Shown here: positions 33,938-42,754 of the stretch, one piece after another
How the letters are laid out: every line of letters starts with the position of its first letter
Numbering within the stretch: the stretch's first letter is position 1
Source: Candidatus Rifleibacteriota bacterium
GTDB lineage: Bacteria; Muiribacteriota; Ozemobacteria; Ozemobacterales; Ozemobacteraceae
Length of the DNA stretch: 57,280 bases
Assembly: GCA_018818125.1 (NCBI GenBank)
Contig: JAHISQ010000090.1
Span: 1-57,280, forward strand
Reading direction: 5' to 3'
Notes under the pieces: model-generated
The model's input: the letters and a program-made list of their open reading frames with translations, nothing else
The model's database searches: none
Told to the model about the DNA's origin: nothing
Made by a program: the position numbers and the translations under genes

Positions 33938-34641
33938 TGGTGCCACACCTCGTTGGTAACAAGATGTCGCAGGTCTTCGAGCATCTCTTCGGCAAGAGTC
34001 GAATCAACCTGCGCACCCGTAAACTTGATAAGATCGCACTGGTTCAAAAGATCGCGGGCACGCGCAAATACCTGTCCTGAAATTCCGCCACACCGAAAGC
34101 TTTCGAGCAGCTCATCGGTAGTTGCTGCTGATCCAATGCCGACTCTGTAAGCATCCTGTGCGTAAACCTTAAGAATACCGGCCAGACTTTCGCAGATTTC
34201 TTTCATCTGATGCTGCTGCCAGATCGGCGAGCGCTCAAGCCGTGCTATCGCGCGCAATGCCATCTGCTGAGGGCTCAACTCAATTCGGCGACGCTGCCGA
34301 TGAACTGGCGTGGTCAACCAGCGATAAAACAGCCACAACAGCCAGAATGCAACCAGCACTGTAGCAACCTGCATCAGCAGATAACCAATTGGCAAGGCAA
34401 CAATTTTGGCCGGCATAAGATCGTAGATTTCTTCGCCAAAAGGCAGCGCCGGCGGTGAAGCTACCGCAACCGTTGCCGAAGCGGCAAAGTTTGCGACATA
34501 ACCAGTCGAACCGTCACTGCATCGATCACCTCTTTTTTTCACTGTCTTTGCGAGGAGGGCGACAGCACGACGAAGCAATCTCAGATTCAACGAGATTGTT
34601 TCGTCGCCGTTGGCTCCAATCAATGACAATTTACGTAACAA
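33934..34641 (-). CDS. DUF4381-like membrane protein of the Bat operon
   Basis: A 235-residue protein. The start TTG 34641 has GGGGGTG 6 bases upstream. The first 35 residues (LIGANGDETISLNLRLLRRA and onward) are encoded by a palindromic repeat. The real domain begins with a proline stretch (PPALPFGEEI), a membrane helix near 85-107 (YLLMQVATVLVAFWLLWLFY) and a cytoplasmic helical part (AIARLERSPIWQQHQMKEIC, then DLLNQCDLIKFTGA), as in DUF4381 proteins between DUF58 and batA genes. It overlaps batA by 4 bp. Whether the repeat-coded extension is really translated is unproven. Confidence 0.72.
   Translation of the reverse strand: MLRKLSLIGANGDETISLNLRLLRRAVALLAKTVKKRGDRCSDGSTGYVANFAASATVAVASPPALPFGEEIYDLMPAKIVALPIGYLLMQVATVLVAFWLLWLFYRWLTTPVHRQRRRIELSPQQMALRAIARLERSPIWQQHQMKEICESLAGILKVYAQDAYRVGIGSAATTDELLESFRCGGISGQVFARARDLLNQCDLIKFTGAQVDSTLAEEMLEDLRHLVTNEVWHQ
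34543..34628. repeat. TCATTGCGAG-type palindromic repeat inside a Bat-operon gene
   Basis: Outer ends TGTC(T)TTGCGAGG and CAATGACA. The inner stem CGACGAAGCAATCTC (34568-34582) pairs with GAGATTGTTTCGTCG (34592-34606), 14 of 15 Watson-Crick plus one G-U, around AGATTCAAC. It lies wholly within the reading frame of the 33934-34641 gene. Confidence 0.85.
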
Positions 34642-34681
34642 GATTTCACCCCCCCAGGTTTAACTGCAATAATGAAATGGC

Positions 34682-35581
34682 TCAGTTGCCTGATTCTACT
34701 GGTTCGGCCGTGGCATTGCCGCCAGCCGGACTGGTGTTGGTTGCGGTGTTGCCGAGAAATTCTTTGACGATAAGCTCGTGATCGATCTGCATTGCTTCAA
34801 GCTGAGCGAGGCGACTGATTTCTGCAGTCATAAGTTCACGCTGTTTTTCTTCGGTCAATTTACTGTCGGTAAGTATTTTCTTCCTGAGATATTGGTTAAT
34901 TTCCAGGTTCTTCTCAAACTTGCGTATCTGCTCAATAAATGCCGGGTCCTTTTTGATGTTTTCACGTTCGGCGGCACGAGCAAGCAAAAGTTCCTGGGTC
35001 ATGCCATTAACTACTGCTTCGACCAGTTCCTTGTTCAGAGCGCGGTCTTTTATCTGAGCCAGTTTCTGGCGCACTTCCTCGGCACTAATGGCATTACGAT
35101 TGCCAAAGCGAACGACGCTGCCCTGATTTACAGTATTTTCGATCGGGTTCTCTCCAGCTTCGAGCAGGCGGCGGCGTTCAACATCGTAAACACGACCAAG
35201 CCGATTGAGGCAGTAACGAATCGAATCTTCGCTACCACTTGCCACTTCTGAATCAGGCGCAAAGTTTTTAATGAACACCAGCTCGGCAAGCGCTTTTTCG
35301 AAGTCGTTAAGCTCATTCATGTAAACCTCGGAGAGAACCCGACGCAGCTTGAGACTCTTTTTTGAAACCGGCTGGCGGTTGATCATTTCTTCGATTACCG
35401 CAGCTGCTTCCGACGGCAGACTATGCGCGAGCAGGCTGGCAGCAAGTGTCTCCTTTTCGACATAGGACATATGCCGTGACTGGTAGTAATTCCAGGCAAG
35501 GGCAAGCGAAAGCACCAGTCCAGCGATAATCATTACCAACATGGCGTCAATTTTGCGCGAGATGCTTCGTAAACTATTCAT
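34682..35581 (-). CDS. Membrane-anchored helical protein of the Bat operon
   Basis: A 299-residue protein with an N-terminal signal anchor (MLVMIIAGLVLSLALAWNYY). Residues 40-125 are TPR-like helices (EKETLAASLLAHSLPSEAAA). Residues 165-275 resemble the N-terminal chaperone part of SurA/PrsA proteins (ISAEEVRQKLAQIKDRALNK; EINQYLRKKILTDSKLTEEK), but no rotamase domain follows. The tail is Thr/Asn/Ala-rich. It lies between DUF58 and DUF4381-like genes, 12 bp from the former, an uncommon insert in Bat operons. Function unknown. Confidence 0.6.
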   Translation of the reverse strand: MNSLRSISRKIDAMLVMIIAGLVLSLALAWNYYQSRHMSYVEKETLAASLLAHSLPSEAAAVIEEMINRQPVSKKSLKLRRVLSEVYMNELNDFEKALAELVFIKNFAPDSEVASGSEDSIRYCLNRLGRVYDVERRRLLEAGENPIENTVNQGSVVRFGNRNAISAEEVRQKLAQIKDRALNKELVEAVVNGMTQELLLARAAERENIKKDPAFIEQIRKFEKNLEINQYLRKKILTDSKLTEEKQRELMTAEISRLAQLEAMQIDHELIVKEFLGNTATNTSPAGGNATAEPVESGN

Positions 35582-35593
35582 ACTGTTCCTCTT

Positions 35594-36484
35594 TTATTTG
35601 TGGCCTGTCATGCGTAATTCGCGGGCTGCGAAAAGCTGACAAACCGGTTTTACTACTGACTCGCCCGCAGTCAGGGCAATGAGATCCATGCCGAAATTAC
35701 GGCAAACTCTTATCAGTTGCTGATCAATCCGGTTCTGACGGTCAGTCAGCTCCTGCATGGCTGCCAGATCAGAGGTGTCGAGCACCATTTCTGCTCCAGT
35801 CTCAGGATCGGCAACCTCTATCAATCCGACATCAGGCAGCATGCGCTCACGTGGATCTCGCACCAGCACCAGAATCAGATCGTGTCTGGCAGCTGCAATC
35901 TTGAGCTCGCGCTCGATATTACCGATACGCAGCGCATCAGTGACCAGAAAAACCACCGAACGGCGACTCAAAGTCATGTTTAGATAATCAAGCGGTGCCT
36001 TGAGATCAGTATCACGGCTCTGCGGAATATAATAAAGCAGTTCGCGAATCAAGCGAAGCACGTGAGTTCGCCCCTTAGCCGGTGGCAGAAATTTTTCGAC
36101 CTTGTCGGTGAACAGGCAGATACCGGCGCGGTCATTGTTGCGTTCAGCTGCCAGAGTTATCGCAGCAGCAAACTCGACAGCGCTCTCACGTTTTTCGCGA
36201 CTTCCTGAGCCAAACGCCATAGAAGCCGACAGATCAAGTGCGACCACGACCTGCAGTTCGCGCTCTTCAATGTGCTCGCGCACATGCAGGTTGCCGGTGC
36301 GCGCAGAAACTTTCCAGTCGATCGCTCTAAAGTCGTCGCCACGATAATATTCACGAATGCCGGCAAATTCAATGCCGCGACCCTTGAAAACCGAGCGATA
36401 GCTGCCAGAATAGAGAGAATCAACCAGATGTCTGGTCTTGATCTCTATACGTCGAACTTCTTTAAGCAGCTCTTTTGGAAGCAT
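35594..36484 (-). CDS. DUF58 protein of the MoxR/Bat operon
   Basis: A 296-residue protein with the DUF58 signature GREYYRGDDFRAIDWKVSAR (short form FKGRGIEFAGIREYYRGDD) near residues 34-60, then a VWA-like domain with MIDAS DLSASM near 91. No membrane span; it is soluble or peripheral. DUF58 proteins act with MoxR ATPases. It lies 19 bp after moxR. Confidence 0.9.
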   Translation of the reverse strand: MLPKELLKEVRRIEIKTRHLVDSLYSGSYRSVFKGRGIEFAGIREYYRGDDFRAIDWKVSARTGNLHVREHIEERELQVVVALDLSASMAFGSGSREKRESAVEFAAAITLAAERNNDRAGICLFTDKVEKFLPPAKGRTHVLRLIRELLYYIPQSRDTDLKAPLDYLNMTLSRRSVVFLVTDALRIGNIERELKIAAARHDLILVLVRDPRERMLPDVGLIEVADPETGAEMVLDTSDLAAMQELTDRQNRIDQQLIRVCRNFGMDLIALTAGESVVKPVCQLFAARELRMTGHK

Positions 36485-36503
36485 AGTGGTTGTCGGCGAT
36501 GCC

Positions 36504-37499
36504 TCAGGGCACAGCCACTCCTTCCATGATTCTTTTGACTATCTCGTCAGAGTCGATATCGTCGGCCTCGGCTTCATAAGTCGGAATCACGCGATGGCGC
36601 AGGATTTCATACATCAACGCCTTGACGTCGTCGGGCTTGACGTAGCTGCGCCCTTGCAACAGCGCACGAGTGCGTGCCGCCCTGGCCAAATATATCGATG
36701 CGCGCGGTGAGGCACCGAACCTGATGTAGCTCTTCAGCTGCAAACCATATTTTTCAGGATTGCGTGTCGAATCGACAATACGCAAAATATATTCGATGAT
36801 CTTGTCATCTACGTAGATCTCGCGGGCAAGGGCGCGTAAAGTTAGAACCTGCTCGGTTGTAACAACCGGTTCGATGATCTCGACCTGATGAGTTTTTTCA
36901 GCAAGACCCATGCGGCGCACAATATGACGCTCTTCTTCAAAAGACGGATACTTAACGACAACCTTGAACAGAAAGCGGTCTACCTGAGCTTCGGAAAGAC
37001 TATAGGTGCCTTCGGTTTCGATCGGGTTCTGTGTAGCCAACACCAGAAATGGCTCCTGGAGCTTGAATGTCTCGTGCTCGATCGTTATCTGACGCTCCTC
37101 CATTGATTCGAGCAAAGCACTCTGAACTTTAGCCGGAGCGCGATTGATTTCGTCGGCAAGCACAAAGTTTGAAAAAATAGGTCCTTTGTGAGTATTAAAT
37201 TCAGAAGTTTTCTGGTTAAAAATTCGGGTTCCGATTAAATCGGCGGGCAACAGGTCGGGCGTGAACTGAATGCGCGAAAATCCGGTTTCTACAGTACGGG
37301 CTAGCGCCTTTATGGCGAGGGTTTTGGCCAGTCCCGGCACTCCTTCGAGTAATATGTGGCCGTCACTGATCAGCGCCATCACCAAGCTGTCGAGCAATTC
37401 TGACTGCCCGACCAGCACCCGCTTTACCTGGTTTTTGATGCTCTCGATAAGCAAACCTGCTTCTTCGATTCGTTTTTCGATTTCTGGCGACTGGTTCAT
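36504..37499 (-). CDS. moxR: MoxR-family AAA+ ATPase
   Basis: A 331-residue AAA_3 ATPase: Walker A GVPGLAKT near residue 54, FTPDLLPADLIGTRI, Walker B VLADEINRAPAKVQSALLES, sensor 1 LATQNPIETEGTY, the arginine-finger/sensor region SEAQVDRFLF, and a C-terminal helical lid (GASPRASIYLARAARTRALL). It is thought to remodel the VWA proteins BatA/BatB. It is 13 bp from batD. Confidence 0.95.
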   Translation of the reverse strand: MNQSPEIEKRIEEAGLLIESIKNQVKRVLVGQSELLDSLVMALISDGHILLEGVPGLAKTLAIKALARTVETGFSRIQFTPDLLPADLIGTRIFNQKTSEFNTHKGPIFSNFVLADEINRAPAKVQSALLESMEERQITIEHETFKLQEPFLVLATQNPIETEGTYSLSEAQVDRFLFKVVVKYPSFEEERHIVRRMGLAEKTHQVEIIEPVVTTEQVLTLRALAREIYVDDKIIEYILRIVDSTRNPEKYGLQLKSYIRFGASPRASIYLARAARTRALLQGRSYVKPDDVKALMYEILRHRVIPTYEAEADDIDSDEIVKRIMEGVAVP

Positions 37500-37512
37500 T
37501 ATTTACTCCCGT

Positions 37513-38499
37513 TCATTGCATTATGGCGTTGATAATTTCTCGGGCATCGGCATCGATAGGGGCAAAGGCCCGAGCCGGCTGGCGATTGGCATAAAGAGTC
37601 ATTTCAATATCTCCTGACAGGCGGTGACAAGCCTGACGGGCAGTCTCTGAGTTACACATAGCGCTCGCTCTGGCCAGCATTTCATCAGACGTCATGCTTT
37701 CGCTCAGATTACAACTGCCAGCAAGAGCAGCTTTGCCAAACAGCTGAAAATACTCCTGATAGAAAGCTTTGTCTGCTTCAGGATGCTGGCGTTTGAGGCG
37801 CGCAACTTCAGCGGCAAAATCAACGGATCGACGCAACGGCGCGGAAAATGTGGCAGCCGCAACAATCTCAGCGTCTTCGATGGCGTTTTCCATGCCATTA
37901 ACAGCGGTTTTATCCTGATCACTACCAGCAGAGGGATTACGCCGATTAAACACTGCCGATAGAACCAAAATCGGTGCTATTACTGCAGCCAGCAACAGAC
38001 CGGCAACAAGCAGCATTGTGAAAAAGTTCGAACCCTTTTCGCCAGACTCTGGCGCGGGCGAAGTCGGAGGTGCACTATCCTCTGCACCCGCTTGAGCCGG
38101 TGGAGGCAGCACGGTAATCTCTATCGCTTTGGTAGAATGTGTCTGCCCGCTGCCGTCAGCAAAGCTGAACGCGGGGATAGTGAATTTGCCGGACTCCTGT
38201 GGCACCAGCTCATATTGAACCTGAGTGCGTGCAGATCCCACACCATTGATAAAACTGGTGCTCTGGCCACTGCGCGTCGAAGCTATGTCAAACCCTGGGA
38301 TTGAGCCAATTCTTGGCAGGCTGAAAGTCTGCGTACGACCCGAACCAAGATCCTGCGTCAGCGTAACCACCAGATTCAGTGATTCGCCAAAACCAACCTC
38401 CGTGCGATCGACCTCGGCATCTATGGTCAAAGCAAAGCTCTGTTGCACGCAAAGCAACATAAACAGGGCCATCAGCATCAGAATTTTAACAGTGCGCAC
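37513..38499 (-). CDS. batD: BatD-like exported protein
   Basis: A 328-residue protein, first gene of the Bat operon. A signal peptide (ILMLMALFMLLCVQQSFA) is followed by a BatD-type beta domain (DRTEVGFGESLNLVVTLTQD; IPGFDIASTRSGQSTSF; YELVPQESGKFTIPAFSF), a Pro/Ala linker, a membrane span near 162-185 and a cytoplasmic helical C-terminus. Classical BatD has several beta repeats; this one has one. BatD is the periplasmic part of the Bat complex. Confidence 0.82.
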   Translation of the reverse strand: MRTVKILMLMALFMLLCVQQSFALTIDAEVDRTEVGFGESLNLVVTLTQDLGSGRTQTFSLPRIGSIPGFDIASTRSGQSTSFINGVGSARTQVQYELVPQESGKFTIPAFSFADGSGQTHSTKAIEITVLPPPAQAGAEDSAPPTSPAPESGEKGSNFFTMLLVAGLLLAAVIAPILVLSAVFNRRNPSAGSDQDKTAVNGMENAIEDAEIVAAATFSAPLRRSVDFAAEVARLKRQHPEADKAFYQEYFQLFGKAALAGSCNLSESMTSDEMLARASAMCNSETARQACHRLSGDIEMTLYANRQPARAFAPIDADAREIINAIMQ

Positions 38500-38627
38500 C
38501 GTGCCTCACCTCCAGTTTCATAAAATATAGACCACGAAGAATAACAAAAGTTCCAGAAAATTGCAGCGATTGTTTTTTTTCCAAAGAACGAAATTGATTT
38601 TTTTTGCGAATATGTTACCCTGTTACA

Positions 38628-40040
38628 ATGAATAATTGTGCCTCAATTTCTTATGTTTCGAGCTCATACGTCGAACTGACCCGCACCTGCCACCAGAGCT
38701 GCGGTTACTGTTCATTTTATCGCGACGACGCCACTCTGCTCAGCATTGACGAAATCAGAGACAAGGTTGTTGAGCTGTCAAAGCGCAACGCAACCGAAAT
38801 TGTCTTTATTTCGGGCGAGCAGCCACAGGAGTTTCCGCATATCCAGATCGCGTTGCACAACAGCGGCTTTGCATCTTACGCCGACTATCTGCTTGCCGTC
38901 TGCCAGGTTGCAATCGAAGCCAATCTGCTACCAGTTCTCGAAGTTGGCTATCTCGACTCCTATACTTGGGAAAAATTCAGCACAGTCGGGTGCTCAGCGC
39001 GAGTTAATCTTGTCGCCTCAGCCCTCGCCAACTCCGGCCAGGCCCTCGAAAAATCACGCGGCCGAAATCCGAGTGCTGGCAAAGCCTGTATCGAAGCGAT
39101 GCACTCTGCGGAGATTCCCTACTCCGTCGGCTTTGTTATCGGCATCGGCGAAAGCGAAGAAGAGCGCCTGCATTTTATCAGTGAAATTGGCCGATTCTGC
39201 ACTGCCGACCCAATTCTGCAAGATATCAGACTGATTCCTTTTCAGCCGACACGCGGTTGTGCCATGCACGAACGACCTCCCCTGCCCTTTTCAGCGGTTG
39301 AAAATGCTATTGTTGCGCTTCGCGAAGCATTTCCAGTGCATCATATTTCTGTGCCGCCCTGGCTTTTTCACCGATTTCCAGAGCTGGTCGCAGCAGGGCT
39401 CAACGATCTAGGCTCAGTGCCTATCTTCAGTGGTGATCCAACCCATGACAACTTTGAGATTCCGTGTTACGAGACTCTCAAAGCCCGCCTGGAGGAACTC
39501 AATGTCCACCTTTACGAGCGAGGAACCCTCTCGACAACTGCCGCACTCAATCGCCCGGAAGTATTGAACGCACTGACCCACACCAGAAGTTTGATCGAGC
39601 GCCGGAATCTTTCGGGGCTCAATCTGATCGACAACGAGCACTGTTTTGTCTGTGGGCCCCGGAATAACAACGGACTTCATATTCCGATGAAAAAGTCGGT
39701 TGAAGGACACACCTGTACCTTCACCTGGACACCAGGACCGGCATATCAGGGTTACGCCGGCATTGTACACGGCGGAATATTAACCACTCTACTAGATGAA
39801 TCCATGGCCTACGCAGTTATGGGTGCCGAGCTGAAAATTCTCGCAGTCACCGCTGACATGCGTGTACGTTTCCTAAGACCAGCGCCAGTAGGTGTACCTT
39901 TAAAATTTGTCGCCACTCTCGTCGGCCAGCGTAAAAACCTTCATTTTGCGCGTGCCTCGGTCATTCTGCCCGAGGGAACCGTGCTTGCAGAAGCAGAAGG
40001 CCGCTTCGCCGAAATAATCTTACAGGGAGTCAGTAAATGA
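38628..40040 (+). CDS. CofG-like radical SAM enzyme fused to a hotdog thioesterase
   Basis: Residues 15-325 are a radical SAM barrel with the cluster motif C21-x3-C25-x2-C28 (CHQSCGYC). Several stretches follow the CofG pattern: VFISGEQPQEFPHIQ, GFASYADYLLAVCQVA, NLLPVLEVGYLD, IPYSVGFVIGIGESEEERL, ISVPPWLF and AGLNDLGSVP. CofG makes half of the deazaflavin ring of F420. Residues 335-470 are a PaaI-type hotdog thioesterase: CFVCGPRNNNGLHIP, then GIVHGGILTTLLDESMAYAV. I know of no such fusion. ATG 38628 lacks a ribosome site; an in-frame TTG at 38604 also lacks one. No cofH or other F420 gene is in the window. Confidence 0.82.
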   Translation: MNNCASISYVSSSYVELTRTCHQSCGYCSFYRDDATLLSIDEIRDKVVELSKRNATEIVFISGEQPQEFPHIQIALHNSGFASYADYLLAVCQVAIEANLLPVLEVGYLDSYTWEKFSTVGCSARVNLVASALANSGQALEKSRGRNPSAGKACIEAMHSAEIPYSVGFVIGIGESEEERLHFISEIGRFCTADPILQDIRLIPFQPTRGCAMHERPPLPFSAVENAIVALREAFPVHHISVPPWLFHRFPELVAAGLNDLGSVPIFSGDPTHDNFEIPCYETLKARLEELNVHLYERGTLSTTAALNRPEVLNALTHTRSLIERRNLSGLNLIDNEHCFVCGPRNNNGLHIPMKKSVEGHTCTFTWTPGPAYQGYAGIVHGGILTTLLDESMAYAVMGAELKILAVTADMRVRFLRPAPVGVPLKFVATLVGQRKNLHFARASVILPEGTVLAEAEGRFAEIILQGVSK

Positions 40041-40297
40041 GCGCTAAAAAAGAGCAACTTAACGTTACCATATACACACCGCAACACAAGATCAGGGGGC
40101 AGCTGCACCTGATTCAGAACAGTCGACTCTCTGATATTTTGAATACAGAAAGCATGTCGCGCGACTTTCTACCAATCACTGGCGCATCTATCACTGATCT
40201 GCGCAGCGATGTCACCGTGCAGGCAGCTTTTATCTCGGTTAACAAGAGAATGATCGAAATGGTCGTCGAAGAACACGACCCGGCTATAGCAAGCTAA
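40037..40297 (+). CDS. Small protein coupled to the radical SAM fusion, unknown
   Basis: An 86-residue protein overlapping the fusion gene as ATGA. It is beta-rich (LNVTIYTPQHKIRGQLHLIQ; ADITDLRSDVTVQAAFISVN-like strands) and soluble. It resembles small proteins of the DUF6812 kind, which is only a loose impression. Tight coupling suggests that it works with the fusion protein or is its regulator. Confidence 0.6.
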   Translation: MSAKKEQLNVTIYTPQHKIRGQLHLIQNSRLSDILNTESMSRDFLPITGASITDLRSDVTVQAAFISVNKRMIEMVVEEHDPAIAS

Positions 40298-40322
40298 ATA
40301 GAGATACACCCAGGAGCTGACC

Positions 40323-41975
40323 ATGAATCGATTCAATCATTTCGCCTGCCTAAGTCGCAGTATTGCTCTGCTTGCTCTTTTCATACTCTTTGTTGTCACG
40401 CAGACCAGTGCTAGCGAATTTGTGCTTTTCCACACCAGCGATATACATGGCGCTATCGCCGCGCGACCGGAGTCAAATGGTCCAGAAGGCGAAAAACGCC
40501 TGATCGGCGGCTATGCTGCATTAAAAAGTCTCGTAAATTCCTACCTTGCTAATCCTGAATATAAAGACGCGCGCATAATGTATCTCGACAGCGGCGATTT
40601 TTTCCAGGGAACCCCAATAGTTGACCGCACGAAAGGCGCGGTTATGATCGACTTTCTCAGCCACATGAATGTTGACGCTGTCACCTTGGGCAATCACGAG
40701 TTTGACTACTCCTACCCGAACCTGGAAAAACTGTTCAAGGCAAAAAAAATTCCGGTTATCTGCTGCAATGTTTTCGAAAAAGCGACAGGTCTGATTCCGG
40801 CGTTTGCTGAAAGCTACCGTATTTTCACGCATCAGGGCCGCAAAATTGGCGTTATCGGAGTCGATACGCCTGAAACGGCACGCATGTCATTCGAGAAAAA
40901 TGTAAAGGACCTCATTTTCTGCGAGCCTGAACCAATTGTTAGGCCTCTGGTCAAATTATTGCATAAATCTGGTGTCGATTTTGTGATATTGCTTTCACAT
41001 CTAAGCTACGAATCTGATATTAAAATTGCCTCAGAGATCGAAGGAATCGACCTTATCATTGGTGGACACACTCACAAATTAACCAGAGAATTCACCTGGG
41101 CACCACCTTACAATACTCCAATAGCTCACCCTGGCAGCTCATGCGAAAATGTTTCTATTGTGCACATAGATCTTACCGACGCTGCCTCCCCGATTTTGCG
41201 CCTCGAATCGATCCCGCTTTATGTCGACGAAGTGGGGCTCGACCCACAGACAAAAGAGCTCGAAGATTCTTATCTTGACGAGCTCAAAGTTGAAATGCGG
41301 CGTGTTGTTGGCGAAAGTCGCGTACATCTCTCCCGTGGAATCAGCGGCGGTGACTCACCGGAAGGCTCACTAATTGCCGATGCCATGCGCAAGTTTTCAG
41401 ACGCCGATTTTGCGTTTATCAACTTTGGCGGAGTCAGGCAGCCGTTTGGGAAGGGTCCGATAACTGTTGAAGACGTATTCATGGTTCAACCGTTTGACAA
41501 CTATCTAGAAGTAATCGAGATGAACGGCTTTATGCTTCGCGATCTTATTGAGCGAGCCTATTCTAATGAAGCTCGTGAAATCGACAACGCTGACAAAGCA
41601 GACGCAACACAACAACACAACACTGACGCTGAAGGGCTTAAACTGGCAGTAGGGCCGCCTTACGGGATTCTCATACCCTCTGGACTGCACATTACCTACG
41701 ACCCTTCGCTGCCACCGATGAAGCGCCTTCTTAAGCTTACGACCAGCAACGGTAAAGAGCTGGAGGCTGAAAAATTTTACAAGGTTGGCTTTAACGATTT
41801 TGTAGCTTCGGGTGGCGATGGATTTGACTATCTGCGTGACCTGCCCAAACACACGACGCTGCCGATCCTGGTGCGTGATGCTCTGATGAAATACATCGAA
41901 GAAATAAAACTCATCGAAAAGCGCCCGGAAAAGCGAGTATTCAACGTAAAACTACGCGAAGAAATCATCGACTGA
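40323..41975 (+). CDS. Exported 5'-nucleotidase/UshA-family phosphoesterase
   Basis: A 550-residue protein with a signal peptide (SIALLALFILFVVTQTSA). The metallophosphoesterase domain shows FHTSDIHG, DSGDFFQG, TLGNHEFDYS, LLSHLSYESD and GGHTHKL. The C-terminal 5'-nucleotidase substrate domain shows GVRQPFGKGPITVEDVF and the final GGDGFDYL. It hydrolyses nucleotides or sugar nucleotides in the periplasm. AGGAG lies 7 bases upstream, 25 bp after the small gene. Confidence 0.93.
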   Translation: MNRFNHFACLSRSIALLALFILFVVTQTSASEFVLFHTSDIHGAIAARPESNGPEGEKRLIGGYAALKSLVNSYLANPEYKDARIMYLDSGDFFQGTPIVDRTKGAVMIDFLSHMNVDAVTLGNHEFDYSYPNLEKLFKAKKIPVICCNVFEKATGLIPAFAESYRIFTHQGRKIGVIGVDTPETARMSFEKNVKDLIFCEPEPIVRPLVKLLHKSGVDFVILLSHLSYESDIKIASEIEGIDLIIGGHTHKLTREFTWAPPYNTPIAHPGSSCENVSIVHIDLTDAASPILRLESIPLYVDEVGLDPQTKELEDSYLDELKVEMRRVVGESRVHLSRGISGGDSPEGSLIADAMRKFSDADFAFINFGGVRQPFGKGPITVEDVFMVQPFDNYLEVIEMNGFMLRDLIERAYSNEAREIDNADKADATQQHNTDAEGLKLAVGPPYGILIPSGLHITYDPSLPPMKRLLKLTTSNGKELEAEKFYKVGFNDFVASGGDGFDYLRDLPKHTTLPILVRDALMKYIEEIKLIEKRPEKRVFNVKLREEIID

Positions 41976-41976
41976 C

Positions 41977-42603
41977 ATGGCCAAAGCCTGGTTTAAGAAC
42001 CGCCTCAACGACCCTTTTCTCAAGAAGTCACGGGCCGATGATTTTCGTTCGCGCGCAGCCTACAAGCTCGAAGAGATCGACGAAAAATACAAACTGATCA
42101 AACCGGGCAACAAAATTCTTGATCTTGGCGCCGCTCCCGGCAGCTGGTCGCAGTATGCTCTGCGCAAAGCCTGCGGCAAAGTGAAAATTATCGCCATCGA
42201 CCTGCTCGAAATTCGCCCCATTGAAGGCGTAATCATTCTTCAGGGTGACATTCGCGATGCGCAGAATCAGGCAAAAATTATCGAACTCGCTGCCGGTAAA
42301 CTTGATGTTATTTTGAGCGACATGGCCCCGGATACAACTGGCGTACATTATGCCGACACCGAGAATTCAGCCCTGCTGGTGCATCTCGCCCTCGACATAG
42401 TCGAGAAGCTGCTCAAACCAGGTGGCAGCTTCGTCGCCAAGGTTTTTGAAGGCGCCGAATATCAGGCACTTTTGCAGCGCACAAAAAAAATGTTCGGCTT
42501 TGCCAAATCGTTCAATCCGAAGGCCTCGCTCAACCGCAGTCGCGAACTATTCCTCGTTGCCCAGCAGTTCAAAGGCTCAGCACCAGACAAAAACCAGGGC
42601 TAA
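41977..42603 (+). CDS. rlmE: 23S rRNA 2'-O-methyltransferase RlmE/FtsJ
   Basis: A 208-residue protein of standard length. FRSRAAYKLEEIDEKY holds the first catalytic Lys, LDLGAAPGSWSQYAL is the SAM loop, SDMAPDTTG holds the Asp, and KVFEG the second Lys, with Glu in RSRELFLVA. It methylates the ribose of U2552 (E. coli numbering). It starts one base after the nucleotidase stop. Confidence 0.95.
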   Translation: MAKAWFKNRLNDPFLKKSRADDFRSRAAYKLEEIDEKYKLIKPGNKILDLGAAPGSWSQYALRKACGKVKIIAIDLLEIRPIEGVIILQGDIRDAQNQAKIIELAAGKLDVILSDMAPDTTGVHYADTENSALLVHLALDIVEKLLKPGGSFVAKVFEGAEYQALLQRTKKMFGFAKSFNPKASLNRSRELFLVAQQFKGSAPDKNQG

Positions 42604-42716
42604 CCAGTATATTCTTCCGATAAATTCTTCTTCTAATCGTCATAAACACAAGCAAGACAGCAATAAAACCAGGTCTTTCTAAAAAAATTGTCATGTACAT
42701 AATTTCATGCTAGCTT

Positions 42717-42742
42717 TATAATACCTAAATTTTTTGAGAGAG
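42717..42742 (+). promoter_or_regulatory. -10 box and ribosome site of the lipoprotein gene
   Basis: A perfect TATAAT at 42717-42722, with only a weak TGTACA 17 bp before it. AGAGAGG follows near 42737-42742, 12 bases before the ATG. Confidence 0.4.
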
Positions 42743-42754
42743 GTTTAACAATCC

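Noticed and set aside
38599..38619. Full ECF promoter before the radical SAM fusion
   Set aside because: Only the -35 half of the shared module is present; no TATCTRA is found 16 bp later, so it is reported only as a partial match.
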